54,788 nt of DNA from Deltaproteobacteria bacterium (GCA_021413675.1 JAIOQA010000282.1:1-54788); one strand, 5' to 3'; shown: positions 18,874 to 32,427, counted from the first letter of the stretch. Made by a program: numbers and translations. Notes: generated from the letters alone by a model not told the origin.

Positions 18874-20028
18874 ATGAGCTGGCGCGCGGTGCTCCAGGGT
18901 GCAGACGCGGACGCGGCGCGCGCGGCGATCGCGCGCCTCGCCGTTCAGGTCGCCGCCGATCCGCTCGACGATCCGACGCTCATCCGCGGTGCGGCCGGCG
19001 CGGCGCTGCTCCATGGCACGCTCGCGCGCGGGGGCGACGAACAGGCCGCGGAGCGCGCCCACGCCGCGCTCGGCCGGGCGCTCGAGCGGATCGGCGAGGT
19101 CGCGCCGGGGCCGTGGCTAGGCACCGGCTTCGTCGGCGTCGCGTGGGTGATGAACCACCTCGCCGATGTCCTGCCGATAGACGACGACGCGCTCGCGCCG
19201 ATCGACGAGATGGTGGCGGACCTGCTGCGCCGCCCCGAGTGGCCGCACGAGTACGAGCTCTGGCAGGGCCTGGTCGGCGTCGGCGTCTACGCGCGCGCGC
19301 GCGGCCGCGGCGATCTCGTGGCGCGCGCGGTCGCGCACCTCGACCGGCTCGCCGAGCGCAGCGAGGCCGGCGCGACCTGGTGGAATCGCGACTTCTTCGA
19401 TTTCGGTGCGCTCGGCGCTGACCCGCGCGGCTATCACAACCTCGGGTTCGCGCTCGGCGTCGCGGGCGTGATCGCCTTCCTCGCCGACGCCGCGAGCGAC
19501 GGCATCACCGCGGCGCGGCCGCTGCTGGCGGAGGCGACGCGCTGGTTGCTAGCGCACGATCGCCCGCATATGGCGCCGCGGTTCCCGGGTGCGATCGGCA
19601 TGGCGATCCCCGCCGAGAAGCTACGCAACGGCTGGTGTTACGGCGACCTGCCCGTGGCGATCGCCGCCGTGCGCGCCGGGACCGTGCTCGGTGAGCCGGG
19701 GTGGATCGCGCATGGTCGCGACATCGCGCGCGCGATGGCCGCGGGGCCGGTCGAGGACGTCCCCGACTTCGACGTCGCGTTCTGTCACGGCGCGGCGGGC
19801 CGCGCGCACATGTTCAACCGGCTCGGCCAGGCGCTCCGCGACGACGAGTTGCTCGCTGCGGCGCACCTGTACTATCGCGAGACGCTCGTCCGACTATCCG
19901 TCCAACGCACGCTACCGCCGCACCTGAATGTCGGTGCGTGCGGAGTTGCGCTGGTGTTGATGGGGGCGGTGTCCGCGTCCGAGCCGACCTGGGACTCGCT
20001 ACTCCTCGCGGCCATACCGCCGGCGTGA
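18874..20028 (+). CDS. LanC-like lanthionine synthetase (class I cyclase type)
   Basis: 384 residues from the ATG at 18874 (a GTG at 18850 is possible). The protein has the repeating Gly-rich helical-barrel motifs of LanC: RGAAGAALLHG (38-48), WQGLVGVGVYA (130-140), NLGFALGVAGVIAFLA (189-204), GWCYGDLPVAIA (253-264) and FCHGAAGRAHM (303-313). Cys255, Cys304 and His305 match the three zinc ligands. The LanC motif usually reading G-x-A-H-G-x-x-G here reads GFALGVAG, so the catalytic histidine position seems to be Leu194. LanC adds cysteine thiols to dehydroalanine or dehydrobutyrine to form lanthionine rings. No LanB or LanM dehydratase is in the window. A precursor-like gene converges on it with nine bases between stops. 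Confidence 0.85.
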   Translation: MSWRAVLQGADADAARAAIARLAVQVAADPLDDPTLIRGAAGAALLHGTLARGGDEQAAERAHAALGRALERIGEVAPGPWLGTGFVGVAWVMNHLADVLPIDDDALAPIDEMVADLLRRPEWPHEYELWQGLVGVGVYARARGRGDLVARAVAHLDRLAERSEAGATWWNRDFFDFGALGADPRGYHNLGFALGVAGVIAFLADAASDGITAARPLLAEATRWLLAHDRPHMAPRFPGAIGMAIPAEKLRNGWCYGDLPVAIAAVRAGTVLGEPGWIAHGRDIARAMAAGPVEDVPDFDVAFCHGAAGRAHMFNRLGQALRDDELLAAAHLYYRETLVRLSVQRTLPPHLNVGACGVALVLMGAVSASEPTWDSLLLAAIPPA

Positions 20029-20037
20029 GGACGAGGC

Positions 20038-20202
20038 TCAAACGCTGCAGTTCGTCTGTGTCGCACTGCGTGCGCCGCCGCTGGCATCCCGCCCGCCGAC
20101 AGCCTCCTGCAGCTGCTCCGGCGTCATCGACTGCGACAGCTTCCGGAGCGTCTCCGTCTTGAATCCAAGCTTCTCGGCCGTGGTCTGCTTGATCTGCTTC
20201 AC
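20038..20202 (-). CDS. Candidate lanthipeptide precursor peptide (GG leader plus Ser/Thr/Cys core)
   Basis: A 54-residue gene, GTG start, with a strong Shine-Dalgarno AAGGAGAG (minus strand, 20207-20214) four bases before the start. The leader has KLGFKTETLRKLSQSM and TPEQLQEAVGG, matching the class I leader pattern (K-L-x-x-x-K-E-T-L-R-x-L then E-L-x-x-V-G-G) seen in Bacteroidota and myxobacterial lanthipeptides, with a double-glycine cleavage site at residues 36-37. The predicted core, RDASGGARSATQTNCSV, holds Ser41, Ser46, Thr48, Thr50, Ser53 and a single Cys52, so one lanthionine or methyllanthionine ring is possible. It lies next to, and convergent with, the LanC-like gene, and 105 bases after the giant kinase gene on its own strand. 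Identification is by pattern and context. Confidence 0.75.
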   Translation of the reverse strand: MKQIKQTTAEKLGFKTETLRKLSQSMTPEQLQEAVGGRDASGGARSATQTNCSV

Positions 20203-20307
20203 GTGTCTCTCCTTACGGGTCCGGTAGGGAGAGACGATGGGTGGCAGGATGTGACGGGCTCGCGGAAAAAATCTCTCACGCCTGGTATCTGTAACAATTC
20301 AAGACTC

Positions 20308-25578
<5,271 letters not shown>

Positions 25579-25591
25579 GGCCCCGGTGCGC

Positions 25592-26968
25592 TCAACCGCC
25601 GGCGTCCCGGCGCACGAACGCCGCGCCGCGCGCGCGCACGATCGCGAAGTCCGCCTCGACCAGCGCCGCGGTCCGCTCGTCGAGGCGGATGCCGCCCTCG
25701 GGCACGTCGGAGGCGACCGCGTCCGCGAACACCGTGGCCATCGCGTCCTTCGCCAGCGCCTGCATGACCCGCTCGACCAGCTCGGGCTCGTCGGCGGCGC
25801 GCACGTCGTCGGTGACGACCCCGATCATCGCGTCGGGGAAGCGCCGGCGCAGGGTCAGGGCGCAGCGCACCGCCGCGCGCGCCTGCTCGGGCTCGGAGTC
25901 GGCCTCGGTCAGGCTCGCGATCACCGCGCCGTCGGGCATGACGTCGACCGCCGCGCCGTGCGCGAGCAGCGTGTCCTCGAGCTCGGTGCGGAGCGCCTCG
26001 GACATGTCGACGGCCGGCGGCGCGCCATCGTCGACCAGGCTGTCGGCCGAGGTCGCGACCACGACCGACACCAGGCGCATCGGCTCGCGCGACGGCCGCG
26101 TGCTCGGCGTCTGGTGCGCGCCGCCCGACAGCCTGCGGCGCGGCCCGTCGGCCGGCATCGGCGGAAGCGCGTCGAGCAGCGCGACCAGCGCGGCGCCGTC
26201 CGCCGGGCGCGCGGTCGGCGCCTTGGCGAGCATGCGCGCGATCAGCTCGGCCAGCGCCGGCGGCACCTCGGGCGCCAGCTCGTCGACGGGCGGCGGGTCC
26301 CAGAACATGATCTTGGCGTGGACCGCGAGGAGGCGCTTGCCGACGAACGTCACGCGCCCGGTCAGGCACGCGTACAGCACGCAACCCAGCGCGAAGACGT
26401 CGGCGGCCGGCCCCAGCGCGCGCTCGCCGCGCACCTGCTCCGGCGCCATGTAGGCCGGCGTGCCGACCGACGCGCCGGTCTCGGTCAGGCTCGTCCCCTG
26501 CTGCGCGCGCGCGACCCCGAAGTCGATGACCATCAGCCGCGCGAGATCGCCGTCGGGCGCGATCAGGTTCGCGGGCTTGATGTCGCGGTGGACGACGCCG
26601 CGGCTGTGGGCGTACGCCAGCGCCTCCGCCACGCGTCGCGCGACCTGCACGGTCTCCCCGACGGTCAGGCCGACCTTCTTGAGGCGATGATCGAGGACCT
26701 CGCCGTCGATCCAGTCCATCACCAGGAATGGCGCGCCCTCGGTGGTGAGCCCGCTGGCGACGTAGCGCACGATGCACGGGTGCGCCATCTCGGCGAGGAT
26801 CGCGGTCTCGCGCTGGAAGCGCGGCTCGAGCCCCGGCGACCCGCCGCGCATGATCTTGATCGCCACCGCCGCGCCGGTCGTGAGGTCCCGGCCGCGGTGG
26901 ACGGTGCCCATGCCGCCGGCCCCGACCTCGGCTGCGAGGAGGAACCGTTCGTCGATGGTCACCGGCAT
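25592..26968 (-). CDS. Serine/threonine protein kinase with C-terminal cyclase-homology-like domain
   Basis: 458 residues. Kinase domain at about 9-275: GAGGMGTV loop (16-23), Lys38 (AVAIKIM), HRDIKPAN (127-134), DFG (149-151), MAPEQVRGE. After a Pro/Arg linker, residues about 308-440 (MRLVSVVVATSADS ... VDVMPDGAVIASL ... QARAAVRCALTLRRRF) resemble the degenerate nucleotide-cyclase or AAA-linked sensory domains attached to many myxobacterial kinases; cyclase catalytic residues are not evident. No transmembrane helix, so cytoplasmic. It sits between the FHA sigma-54 activator (50 bases upstream) and the giant kinase (13 bases downstream) and should be cotranscribed with them. Confidence 0.92.
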   Translation of the reverse strand: MPVTIDERFLLAAEVGAGGMGTVHRGRDLTTGAAVAIKIMRGGSPGLEPRFQRETAILAEMAHPCIVRYVASGLTTEGAPFLVMDWIDGEVLDHRLKKVGLTVGETVQVARRVAEALAYAHSRGVVHRDIKPANLIAPDGDLARLMVIDFGVARAQQGTSLTETGASVGTPAYMAPEQVRGERALGPAADVFALGCVLYACLTGRVTFVGKRLLAVHAKIMFWDPPPVDELAPEVPPALAELIARMLAKAPTARPADGAALVALLDALPPMPADGPRRRLSGGAHQTPSTRPSREPMRLVSVVVATSADSLVDDGAPPAVDMSEALRTELEDTLLAHGAAVDVMPDGAVIASLTEADSEPEQARAAVRCALTLRRRFPDAMIGVVTDDVRAADEPELVERVMQALAKDAMATVFADAVASDVPEGGIRLDERTAALVEADFAIVRARGAAFVRRDAGG

Positions 26969-27018
26969 GGCCCTGCCAGTGTATCGCAACTCCTCGGCAG
27001 TCCGGCGGTCGCGGTAGG

Positions 27019-28524
27019 TCAGCTCCGGGCCGCGTCGAGATCGACGCCAAACCGCGCCGCGAGCCGGCGCACGTGCGACCGCGAGGTGGCGATCGCGCGC
27101 GCGATCGCGCTCACGTTGCCCCGGTGCGCGCGCACCGCCGCCTGGAAGCGCGCGGCCGCGGAGCGCTCGTCGGGCGCGGCGACCGCGCGCGGCGCCAGGC
27201 CGAGGTGCCGCACCTCGATCGGGCGATCGAGCGCGAGCAGGAGGGCGCGCTCGACCACGCCGCGCAGCTCGCGCACGTTGCCCGGCCAGGGGTGGCGGCA
27301 CAGCGCGGCGGTCGCGGCGGCGGTCATGGGCGGCGCGGTCGCGCCCGCCGCGCGCGCGGCCTCGGCGAGGAACTGCATCGCGAGGCGCGGGATCTCGGCC
27401 TGGCGCTGGCGGAGCGGCGCGACCTCGAGCGTGATGCCGCACAGCCGGAAGTACAGGTCCTCGCGGAAGCGCCCCTTCGCGACCTCGTCGGGGAGCGCGC
27501 GGTGGGTCGCGGCCAGCACCCGTGCGGCGATCCGGATCGGCGCGACCCCGCCGACGCGATAGACCTCGCGCGCCTCGAGCGCGCGCAGCAGCTTGCCCTG
27601 CAACCCGAGCGGCAGGTCGCCGATCTCGTCGAGCAGCACCGTGCCCGCGCCGGTGATCTCGAGCAGGCCGGGCTTGGCGCGCTCGGCGCCGGTGAACGCG
27701 CCCTGCTCGTGCCCGAAGAGCTCGCTCTCGAGCAGCGCGGGTGAGAGCGCCGCGCAGTTGATCGCCACCAGCTCGCCGGGGCGGCCCGAGAGCGCGTGCA
27801 GCCGCCGCGCCAGCACCTCCTTGCCGGCGCCGGTCTCGCCCTGGATGAGGACGTTGACCTGGTGGCGGGCGACGCGCTCGAGCAGCGCGCTCGTCGTCGC
27901 GGCACCCGGATCGCGCACGACCAGCGCCGCCGGCGCGGCGCCATCGGCGGTCACCGGCGCGCCGGTCCGGCTGCGCACGACGATCGCCGTGAACGGCCCG
28001 AGCTTCGCGCTCTCGCCGATCGGCCACGCGGCGCGCGCGCTGACCCGCGCGCGCCCCACGAAGACGCCGTTGGTGCTGCCGAGGTCTTCGATCGCGAGCT
28101 CGGCGCCGACGATCACGCGCGCGTGGCGGCGCGAGATCTTCGGGTGCGCGAGCGCGACGTCCGCGGTCGCGTCGCGCCCGATCACCACCGCGCCGCTCGC
28201 GGGCAGCGGCACGCTGATCAGCTGGTCGGCGCCGGCGATCAGCAGGTAGCGCACCTCGTCGGCGGCGCGACCTCGCTCGTCGCCGAGGTCGGTGGACTCG
28301 GGCTCAGGCTCGGGCGCGGGCGATCGGTGGAACACGCCGGGTGGAGGCGGCTCGTCGTCAGCGGTCGCACACGCGTTGCGAACGCCGGTCGCGTACGCGG
28401 CCAGATCCTCGGACGCGTTCGCGGGCTCATCGCGCCGCGAGATCACCTCCGGCAACGCCAGGAGGTTGCCGCTCACGTGGCGATGCAGCGGATGCTCGAT
28501 CCAGATCGGCTTACATCGGTCCAT
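27019..28524 (-). CDS. Sigma-54-dependent transcriptional activator with FHA domain
   Basis: 501 residues from the ATG at 28524 (MDRCKPIWIEHPL); the frame is open further upstream but through Pro/Arg-rich low-complexity codons. FHA domain at about 105-185 (AVVIGRDATADVALAHPKISRRHA, IEDLGSTNGVF). AAA+ domain: Walker A GETGAGKEV (about 234), HEQGAFTGAERAKPG, Walker B TVLLDEIGDLP, and WPGNVRELRGVVE. The C-terminus is a Fis-type HTH (RGNVSAIARAIATSRSHVRRL). It should activate sigma-54 promoters in response to phosphothreonine signalling, plausibly from the kinase immediately downstream in the same transcription unit. Confidence 0.93.
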   Translation of the reverse strand: MDRCKPIWIEHPLHRHVSGNLLALPEVISRRDEPANASEDLAAYATGVRNACATADDEPPPPGVFHRSPAPEPEPESTDLGDERGRAADEVRYLLIAGADQLISVPLPASGAVVIGRDATADVALAHPKISRRHARVIVGAELAIEDLGSTNGVFVGRARVSARAAWPIGESAKLGPFTAIVVRSRTGAPVTADGAAPAALVVRDPGAATTSALLERVARHQVNVLIQGETGAGKEVLARRLHALSGRPGELVAINCAALSPALLESELFGHEQGAFTGAERAKPGLLEITGAGTVLLDEIGDLPLGLQGKLLRALEAREVYRVGGVAPIRIAARVLAATHRALPDEVAKGRFREDLYFRLCGITLEVAPLRQRQAEIPRLAMQFLAEAARAAGATAPPMTAAATAALCRHPWPGNVRELRGVVERALLLALDRPIEVRHLGLAPRAVAAPDERSAAARFQAAVRAHRGNVSAIARAIATSRSHVRRLAARFGVDLDAARS

Positions 28525-28660
28525 CGCGGTCAGCGCGCGTTGCTGGGCGTCGCCGCGTCGATGGATCGAGAGGAAGCGCCGGGCGTCATGGTGGCGTACC
28601 GATGCACCGCGCGCGCCCGGCCCGCGCGCACGCGATGTCGGGGGCTTCGCGCCTGGGCCC

Positions 28661-28707
28661 CCTGGACCAGGCCTGGTCCAGGTCCAGGCAGGTCCAGGGC
28701 AGGTCCA
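28661..28707. repeat. 22-bp perfect palindrome followed by three AGGTCCA repeats
   Basis: CCTGGACCAGG is followed immediately by its reverse complement (28661-28682), giving a perfect 22-bp palindrome. AGGTCCA then recurs at 28680-28686, 28690-28696 and 28701-28707, about one helical turn apart (10 and 11 bases). It lies in the roughly 330-base gap between the divergent FHA activator and phosphoesterase genes (28525-28857), which otherwise holds no gene I can support. The phased arrangement suits cooperative protein binding, for example enhancer sites of an enhancer-binding protein. Function is inferred. Confidence 0.5.
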
Positions 28708-28857
28708 CATCGGGCGCCGCGCGCGTAAGCGCCGCGATCATCGGCGGTGCCGGAGTCGCTGACATCGGATGAACGGTGCGTCGTGCGGCGCGCGCGCGAT
28801 CGCCGCGCCACGCGTGGGTGCCTAGCATGCCGCCCGGATCAACCCCGGAGAACGACG

Positions 28858-29814
28858 ATGAAGCGACTGATGACCCTGGGCCTGTGTGGCCTGCTCGCGG
28901 CGTGTGTGGAGAGTGGCGATGACGGCACGCTGCGCGAGCCCGCGACCGCGTCGACGATCAAGTACGTGTTCGTGATCGCGATGGAGAACCACGACGCGAC
29001 GCAGATCTATGGCAACCCCGACGCGCCGTACATCAACAACACGCTCCTGCCGGCGTACGGCCACGCGCTGGCATTCCACGACGAGCTGCCCACGGGCCTG
29101 CCGAGCGAGCCGCACTACGTGTGGATGGAGGCGGGGACCAACGCGTTCGCCGATCACACGTTCACGACCGACCTGCCGCCGGGCTGGTTCGGCAACACCA
29201 CCGGCAGCACCGCGCACCTGGCGACCCAGTTGACGAACGCGGGCGTCCCGTGGATGTCGTACCAGGAGGATCTCAACGCGATGACCGGCGCGTGCCCGAT
29301 CAACGACTGGTGGTGGTACGCGGCCAAGCACGATCCGTTCGTGTTCTTCAAGGACGTCTCGGGCGCCACCCCGTCGACGAGCAACGCCTACTGCGCCGCG
29401 CACCACCGGCCGCTCACCGCGCTCGCCGGCGATCTCGCCAGCGGCGCCGTCGCGAGCTACGCGTTCATCACGCCCAACCTGTGCCACGACATGCACGGCG
29501 CGTGGTTCTGCCCCGACAGCAACGGCGTGCGCGCCGGCGACGCGTGGCTGCGCGACAACCTGCCGCCGCTGATCGCGTTCGCGAACGCACACCACGGCGT
29601 CATCTTCGTCACCTGGGACGAGGGCGAGGGCACCAGCACGATGCCGTTCCTCGCGATCGGCCCCGGCGTGAAGGCGGGCTTCGCGAGCAGCGACACGCTC
29701 GATCACGGCTCGCTCCTGAAGGCGACCGAGCAGATCTTCGGGCTGCCGATCCTGCCGACGGTGCAATCGTCGACGGATCTCGGCGGCTTCTTCGCCGCGA
29801 ACCAGTACCCCTGA
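28858..29814 (+). CDS. Phosphoesterase-family lipoprotein (phospholipase C / acid phosphatase type)
   Basis: 318 residues; ATG with GGAG eight bases upstream. MKRLMTLGLCGLLAACVES is a lipoprotein signal (LAAC). The mature protein starts IKYVFVIAMENHDATQIYG, the conserved metal-binding opening of the PF04185 phosphoesterase family (M-E-N-x-x), followed by NTTGSTAHLATQL, SYQEDLNAM, NAYCAAHHRPLTAL, YAFITPNLCHDMHG and FVTWDEGEG with later LDHGSLLKATEQIFGL; the D-x-H and E-N clusters are the expected metal ligands. The family hydrolyses phospholipids or phosphate monoesters outside the cell. The gene converges on the repeat lipoprotein with three bases between stops. Confidence 0.88.
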   Translation: MKRLMTLGLCGLLAACVESGDDGTLREPATASTIKYVFVIAMENHDATQIYGNPDAPYINNTLLPAYGHALAFHDELPTGLPSEPHYVWMEAGTNAFADHTFTTDLPPGWFGNTTGSTAHLATQLTNAGVPWMSYQEDLNAMTGACPINDWWWYAAKHDPFVFFKDVSGATPSTSNAYCAAHHRPLTALAGDLASGAVASYAFITPNLCHDMHGAWFCPDSNGVRAGDAWLRDNLPPLIAFANAHHGVIFVTWDEGEGTSTMPFLAIGPGVKAGFASSDTLDHGSLLKATEQIFGLPILPTVQSSTDLGGFFAANQYP

Positions 29815-29817
29815 TCG

Positions 29818-30987
29818 CTACGGCACCGCGTCGCAGCGGAACCCGACGTAGAGCGTGTCGTCGCCGTTCACGTTGCCGTCGGGGCTGAGCCCGAACATCT
29901 GCACGGTCGCCGCGCCGAGCGTCATCGCGCCGCAGGTGTCGTCGGCGCCGGCGCCGTTCTCGCAGGTCGCGGTGCCGGTCTTGCCCCACTTCACCGGCGC
30001 GGCCGTGCAGCCATCACAGCTGTCGTGCCAGCCGAAGAACAGCGCGCAGTGCGTGCCGACGTACGCGGCGAACACCGCCGCCGGATCCGCGCACTGGAAC
30101 GAGCCATCGACGTTGGTGCCGATCACGAACTGGCCCGCGGGGCAGGTGGTCTTCGACGGCCCGGGCGGCGTGGTCGCGGCGGCGCACGACAGCCCGATGT
30201 GGAGCTTGTCGTTGCCGTCGACGTCGCCGCCCATGCTGAGGCCGAACAGGTTGACCGGCTCGCCGGCGAGCGTCGTCGTCGTGCAGGTGTCGTTGGCCCC
30301 GGCGCCGTTGGTACAGCCCGCGTCGTTCGCGAAGCCCCACTTCACCGGCGGCGACGTGCAGCCATCGCAGCTGTCCTGCCAGCCGAGGTAGACCGCGCAC
30401 TGCGAGCGCACGTAGCCGACCGCGGCCTCGGCGATCGGCCCGCACATCCAGGTGTCGCCGGACTTGCCGGTGATCGCCCAGCCCGGCGCGCACGGCGCGG
30501 GCTGCGGCGTGCGCGCGGCGGTGATGCAGTGGAGGGTCGTGTACAGCTTGTCGTCGTCGTTGACGTCGCCGTCGAGATCGACCGTCGCGAGATCGAACGG
30601 GGTCGCCGGGATGTCGAGCACGCTCGACACGCAGGTGTTGCCGGTGCCCACGCCCGGCGAGCACGCGAGCGGCCCGCTCTGGCTCCACTTCGTCGGCGGA
30701 TCGCTACAGCCGGTGCAGCTGTCGTGCTGCCCGAGGTAGACCGAGCAGCGCGAGCGCACCGCGGTCGCCGCCGCGCTGTCCATCGTCGCGCACGTGAGGT
30801 CGCCGTTGCGCGCGATGCTGGTCGCGACCTGCCCGTCGGGGCACGCCGCCGCGACCGCGGCGTCGACGGGGGCGTCGGCGCCGTTGCCGTCGGTCGCGGC
30901 GTCGTCGGGCGGCGCCGACGCATCCGGGCCGTTCTTGGAGCTTGCGCACGCCAGCAGGAGGATCGCGGCGATCGATACGAGCTTCAC
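29818..30987 (-). CDS. Lipoprotein with three tandem Cys-rich repeats
   Basis: 389 residues; MKLVSIAAILLLACASS gives lipobox LLAC, followed by an Asp/Ala linker. Three copies of a module of about 100-110 residues follow, each with C(S/A)(V/L)(Y/F)(L/F)G(Q/W)(H/Q)DSCxGC...P(T/V)KW, then G(A/T)GxxxTC and ending D(G)xVNxDDxLYxxxxC. Examples: YLGQHDSCTGCSDPPTKW, YLGWQDSCDGCTSPPVKW and FFGWHDSCDGCTAAPVKW. The even cysteine count in each repeat suggests internal disulfides in the periplasm or at the surface. No activity can be assigned. Confidence 0.75.
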   Translation of the reverse strand: MKLVSIAAILLLACASSKNGPDASAPPDDAATDGNGADAPVDAAVAAACPDGQVATSIARNGDLTCATMDSAAATAVRSRCSVYLGQHDSCTGCSDPPTKWSQSGPLACSPGVGTGNTCVSSVLDIPATPFDLATVDLDGDVNDDDKLYTTLHCITAARTPQPAPCAPGWAITGKSGDTWMCGPIAEAAVGYVRSQCAVYLGWQDSCDGCTSPPVKWGFANDAGCTNGAGANDTCTTTTLAGEPVNLFGLSMGGDVDGNDKLHIGLSCAAATTPPGPSKTTCPAGQFVIGTNVDGSFQCADPAAVFAAYVGTHCALFFGWHDSCDGCTAAPVKWGKTGTATCENGAGADDTCGAMTLGAATVQMFGLSPDGNVNGDDTLYVGFRCDAVP

Positions 30988-31087
30988 GCGCGCAGCGTAC
31001 CGGAGCGCGAATCGCGTTTGGTAGACGAGATCGATGGCGCCGTTTCTGGGTGGGCTTCAGCGGGAGATACCGTCCTGGCGCGCCACG

Positions 31088-31492
31088 TCAGATGTAGTGC
31101 GTCGCGGTCGCGTCGTCCTCCCACGCGCGATGGCGCCCATCGGCGAAGTGCACCGGCGCGGCGGCCAGCTCAAGGTCGGTGGCGTCGTCGAGGCAGCCGA
31201 GGTTGACCGCGTGGAACTCGCCATCGCCGCCGCGCGTGAACGGCCGCGCGCCGCAGGTCCGGCAGAACAGGAAATGCAGGTACGGCTCCGGCCGGCCGGC
31301 GGGCGTGCGCTGGTAGTCGACGAGGTGATCGAGGCCGGTGCGCAGGCGAAAGCCATCGCCGCGCGCGAACGCCATCCAGAAGCGCGCCTTGCGGCAGAAG
31401 GAGCAGTTGCAGCGAGTCGTGCCGGCCGCGAGATCGAGATCGGCCTCGAACGTCACCGCGCCGCAGATGCAGGAGCCATGGAAGGTCTTCAT
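31088..31492 (-). CDS. GFA-family (CENP-V/GFA) zinc protein
   Basis: 134 residues starting MKTFHGSCICGAVTFEADL. The zinc-binding cysteines of the glutathione-dependent formaldehyde-activating (GFA/CENP-V) fold are all present: Cys8 and Cys10 (CIC), Cys28, Cys30 and Cys33 (CNCSFC), Cys77 and Cys80 (CRTCG). Members speed up adduct formation between small thiols and aldehydes; many have unknown substrates. The start ATG overlaps the stop of the upstream sigma-factor gene (ATGA at 31489-31492), so the two are translated together, and this is likely a regulated stress or detoxification function. Confidence 0.88.
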   Translation of the reverse strand: MKTFHGSCICGAVTFEADLDLAAGTTRCNCSFCRKARFWMAFARGDGFRLRTGLDHLVDYQRTPAGRPEPYLHFLFCRTCGARPFTRGGDGEFHAVNLGCLDDATDLELAAAPVHFADGRHRAWEDDATATHYI

Positions 31493-32427
31493 GCCTCTTG
31501 GAGTGGCCCGCGCGGCAGAACTAATCGGTCGTACACCTGCGGATCGAGAAACCCTGTCATCTCGGCGATCTGCCCGCCGCGCAGCGTGACCACGTTGAAG
31601 GCGCCCAGCCGGAAGTCCGGGCCCTGGTAGCACAGGAAGGCGAGCTGGCCGTTCGCGTGCCCGGGGCGCAGCCGCCACGGCGTGGCGAACACGCGCTCGC
31701 GGAAGAACCGCCCGATCGCGTGTGTGCCATCGAACCAGGTCGGGATCGGCGGCATCGAGAAGCGCGCGTCGCGGGTCAGGAGCGCGAGCAGGCCGTCGAG
31801 GTCCTGGCGCTCCCACGCGCCGATGAACCCATCGACGAGCGCGCGCTGGCCGTCGTCGCCGAGCGCGCGGAGCTCGGCGGCCTGGCTGCGCGGCGGCACG
31901 CGGGTCGCGACCGTCTGGCGGGCCCGCTGCAGCGCGCTCGTGATCGAGGCGACGCTGGTGTCGAGCAGCTCGGCCACCTCCGCCGCGCTCAGCTCGAGCA
32001 CGTCGCGCAGGATCAACACCGCGCGCTGGTTCGCGGGCAGGTGCTGCAGCGCCGCGACGAACGCGAGCTCCAGCGACTCGCGCTGCTCGAGCAGCGCCTG
32101 CGGATCGTCGGGATAGGGCTCCAGCCACACCGGCTCGTCGACGAATGGCTCGACGTCGACGCCGGTCGACGCCGGGCCGCGCTCGGTCGCGAGCTCGCGC
32201 CGCGGTCGCCGCGCGATCAGCTGCAGGCACGCGTTGGTGGCGATCCGGTACAGCCACGTGCGCAGCGTCGCGCGGCCCTCGAACTGCGCGATGCCCTTCC
32301 ACGCGCCGAGCAGCGCCTCCTGCAGCGCGTCGTCGGCATCGGCGAGCGAGCCCATCATCCGGTAGCACAGCGCATGCATCGCCGCGCGATGAGGCGCGAC
32401 GAGCTCGGCGAACGCGGCGTGATCCAC
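31489..32427 (-). CDS. ECF RNA polymerase sigma factor with C-terminal SnoaL-like domain
   Basis: 312 residues. Region 2 (HRAAMHALCYRMMGSLADADDALQEALL, RTWLYRIATNACL) spans about 12-80; region 4 (ALQHLPANQRAVLILRDVLELSAAEVAELL, SITSALQRARQTV) spans about 130-180. A further 120-residue C-terminal part (LVDGFIGAWERQDLDGLLALLTRDARFSMPP, FNVVTLRGGQIAEMTGFLDP) is an NTF2/SnoaL-like fold, as in the SigJ/SigG-type ECF groups whose tail controls activity in place of an anti-sigma factor. No anti-sigma gene is adjacent, in line with that. The GFA gene overlaps its stop codon and is the likely target or partner. Confidence 0.9.
   Translation of the reverse strand: MDHAAFAELVAPHRAAMHALCYRMMGSLADADDALQEALLGAWKGIAQFEGRATLRTWLYRIATNACLQLIARRPRRELATERGPASTGVDVEPFVDEPVWLEPYPDDPQALLEQRESLELAFVAALQHLPANQRAVLILRDVLELSAAEVAELLDTSVASITSALQRARQTVATRVPPRSQAAELRALGDDGQRALVDGFIGAWERQDLDGLLALLTRDARFSMPPIPTWFDGTHAIGRFFRERVFATPWRLRPGHANGQLAFLCYQGPDFRLGAFNVVTLRGGQIAEMTGFLDPQVYDRLVLPRGPLQEA

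Noticed and set aside
20258..20300. A T6 run on the minus strand between the giant kinase and the precursor gene, considered as a terminator
   Set aside because: No GC stem precedes the run; termination there is not supported.
28661..28707. The palindrome and AGGTCCA repeats, considered as a CRISPR array or a terminator
   Set aside because: Repeats are seven bases with 3-4 base gaps, far too short for CRISPR, and there is no T run for a terminator.
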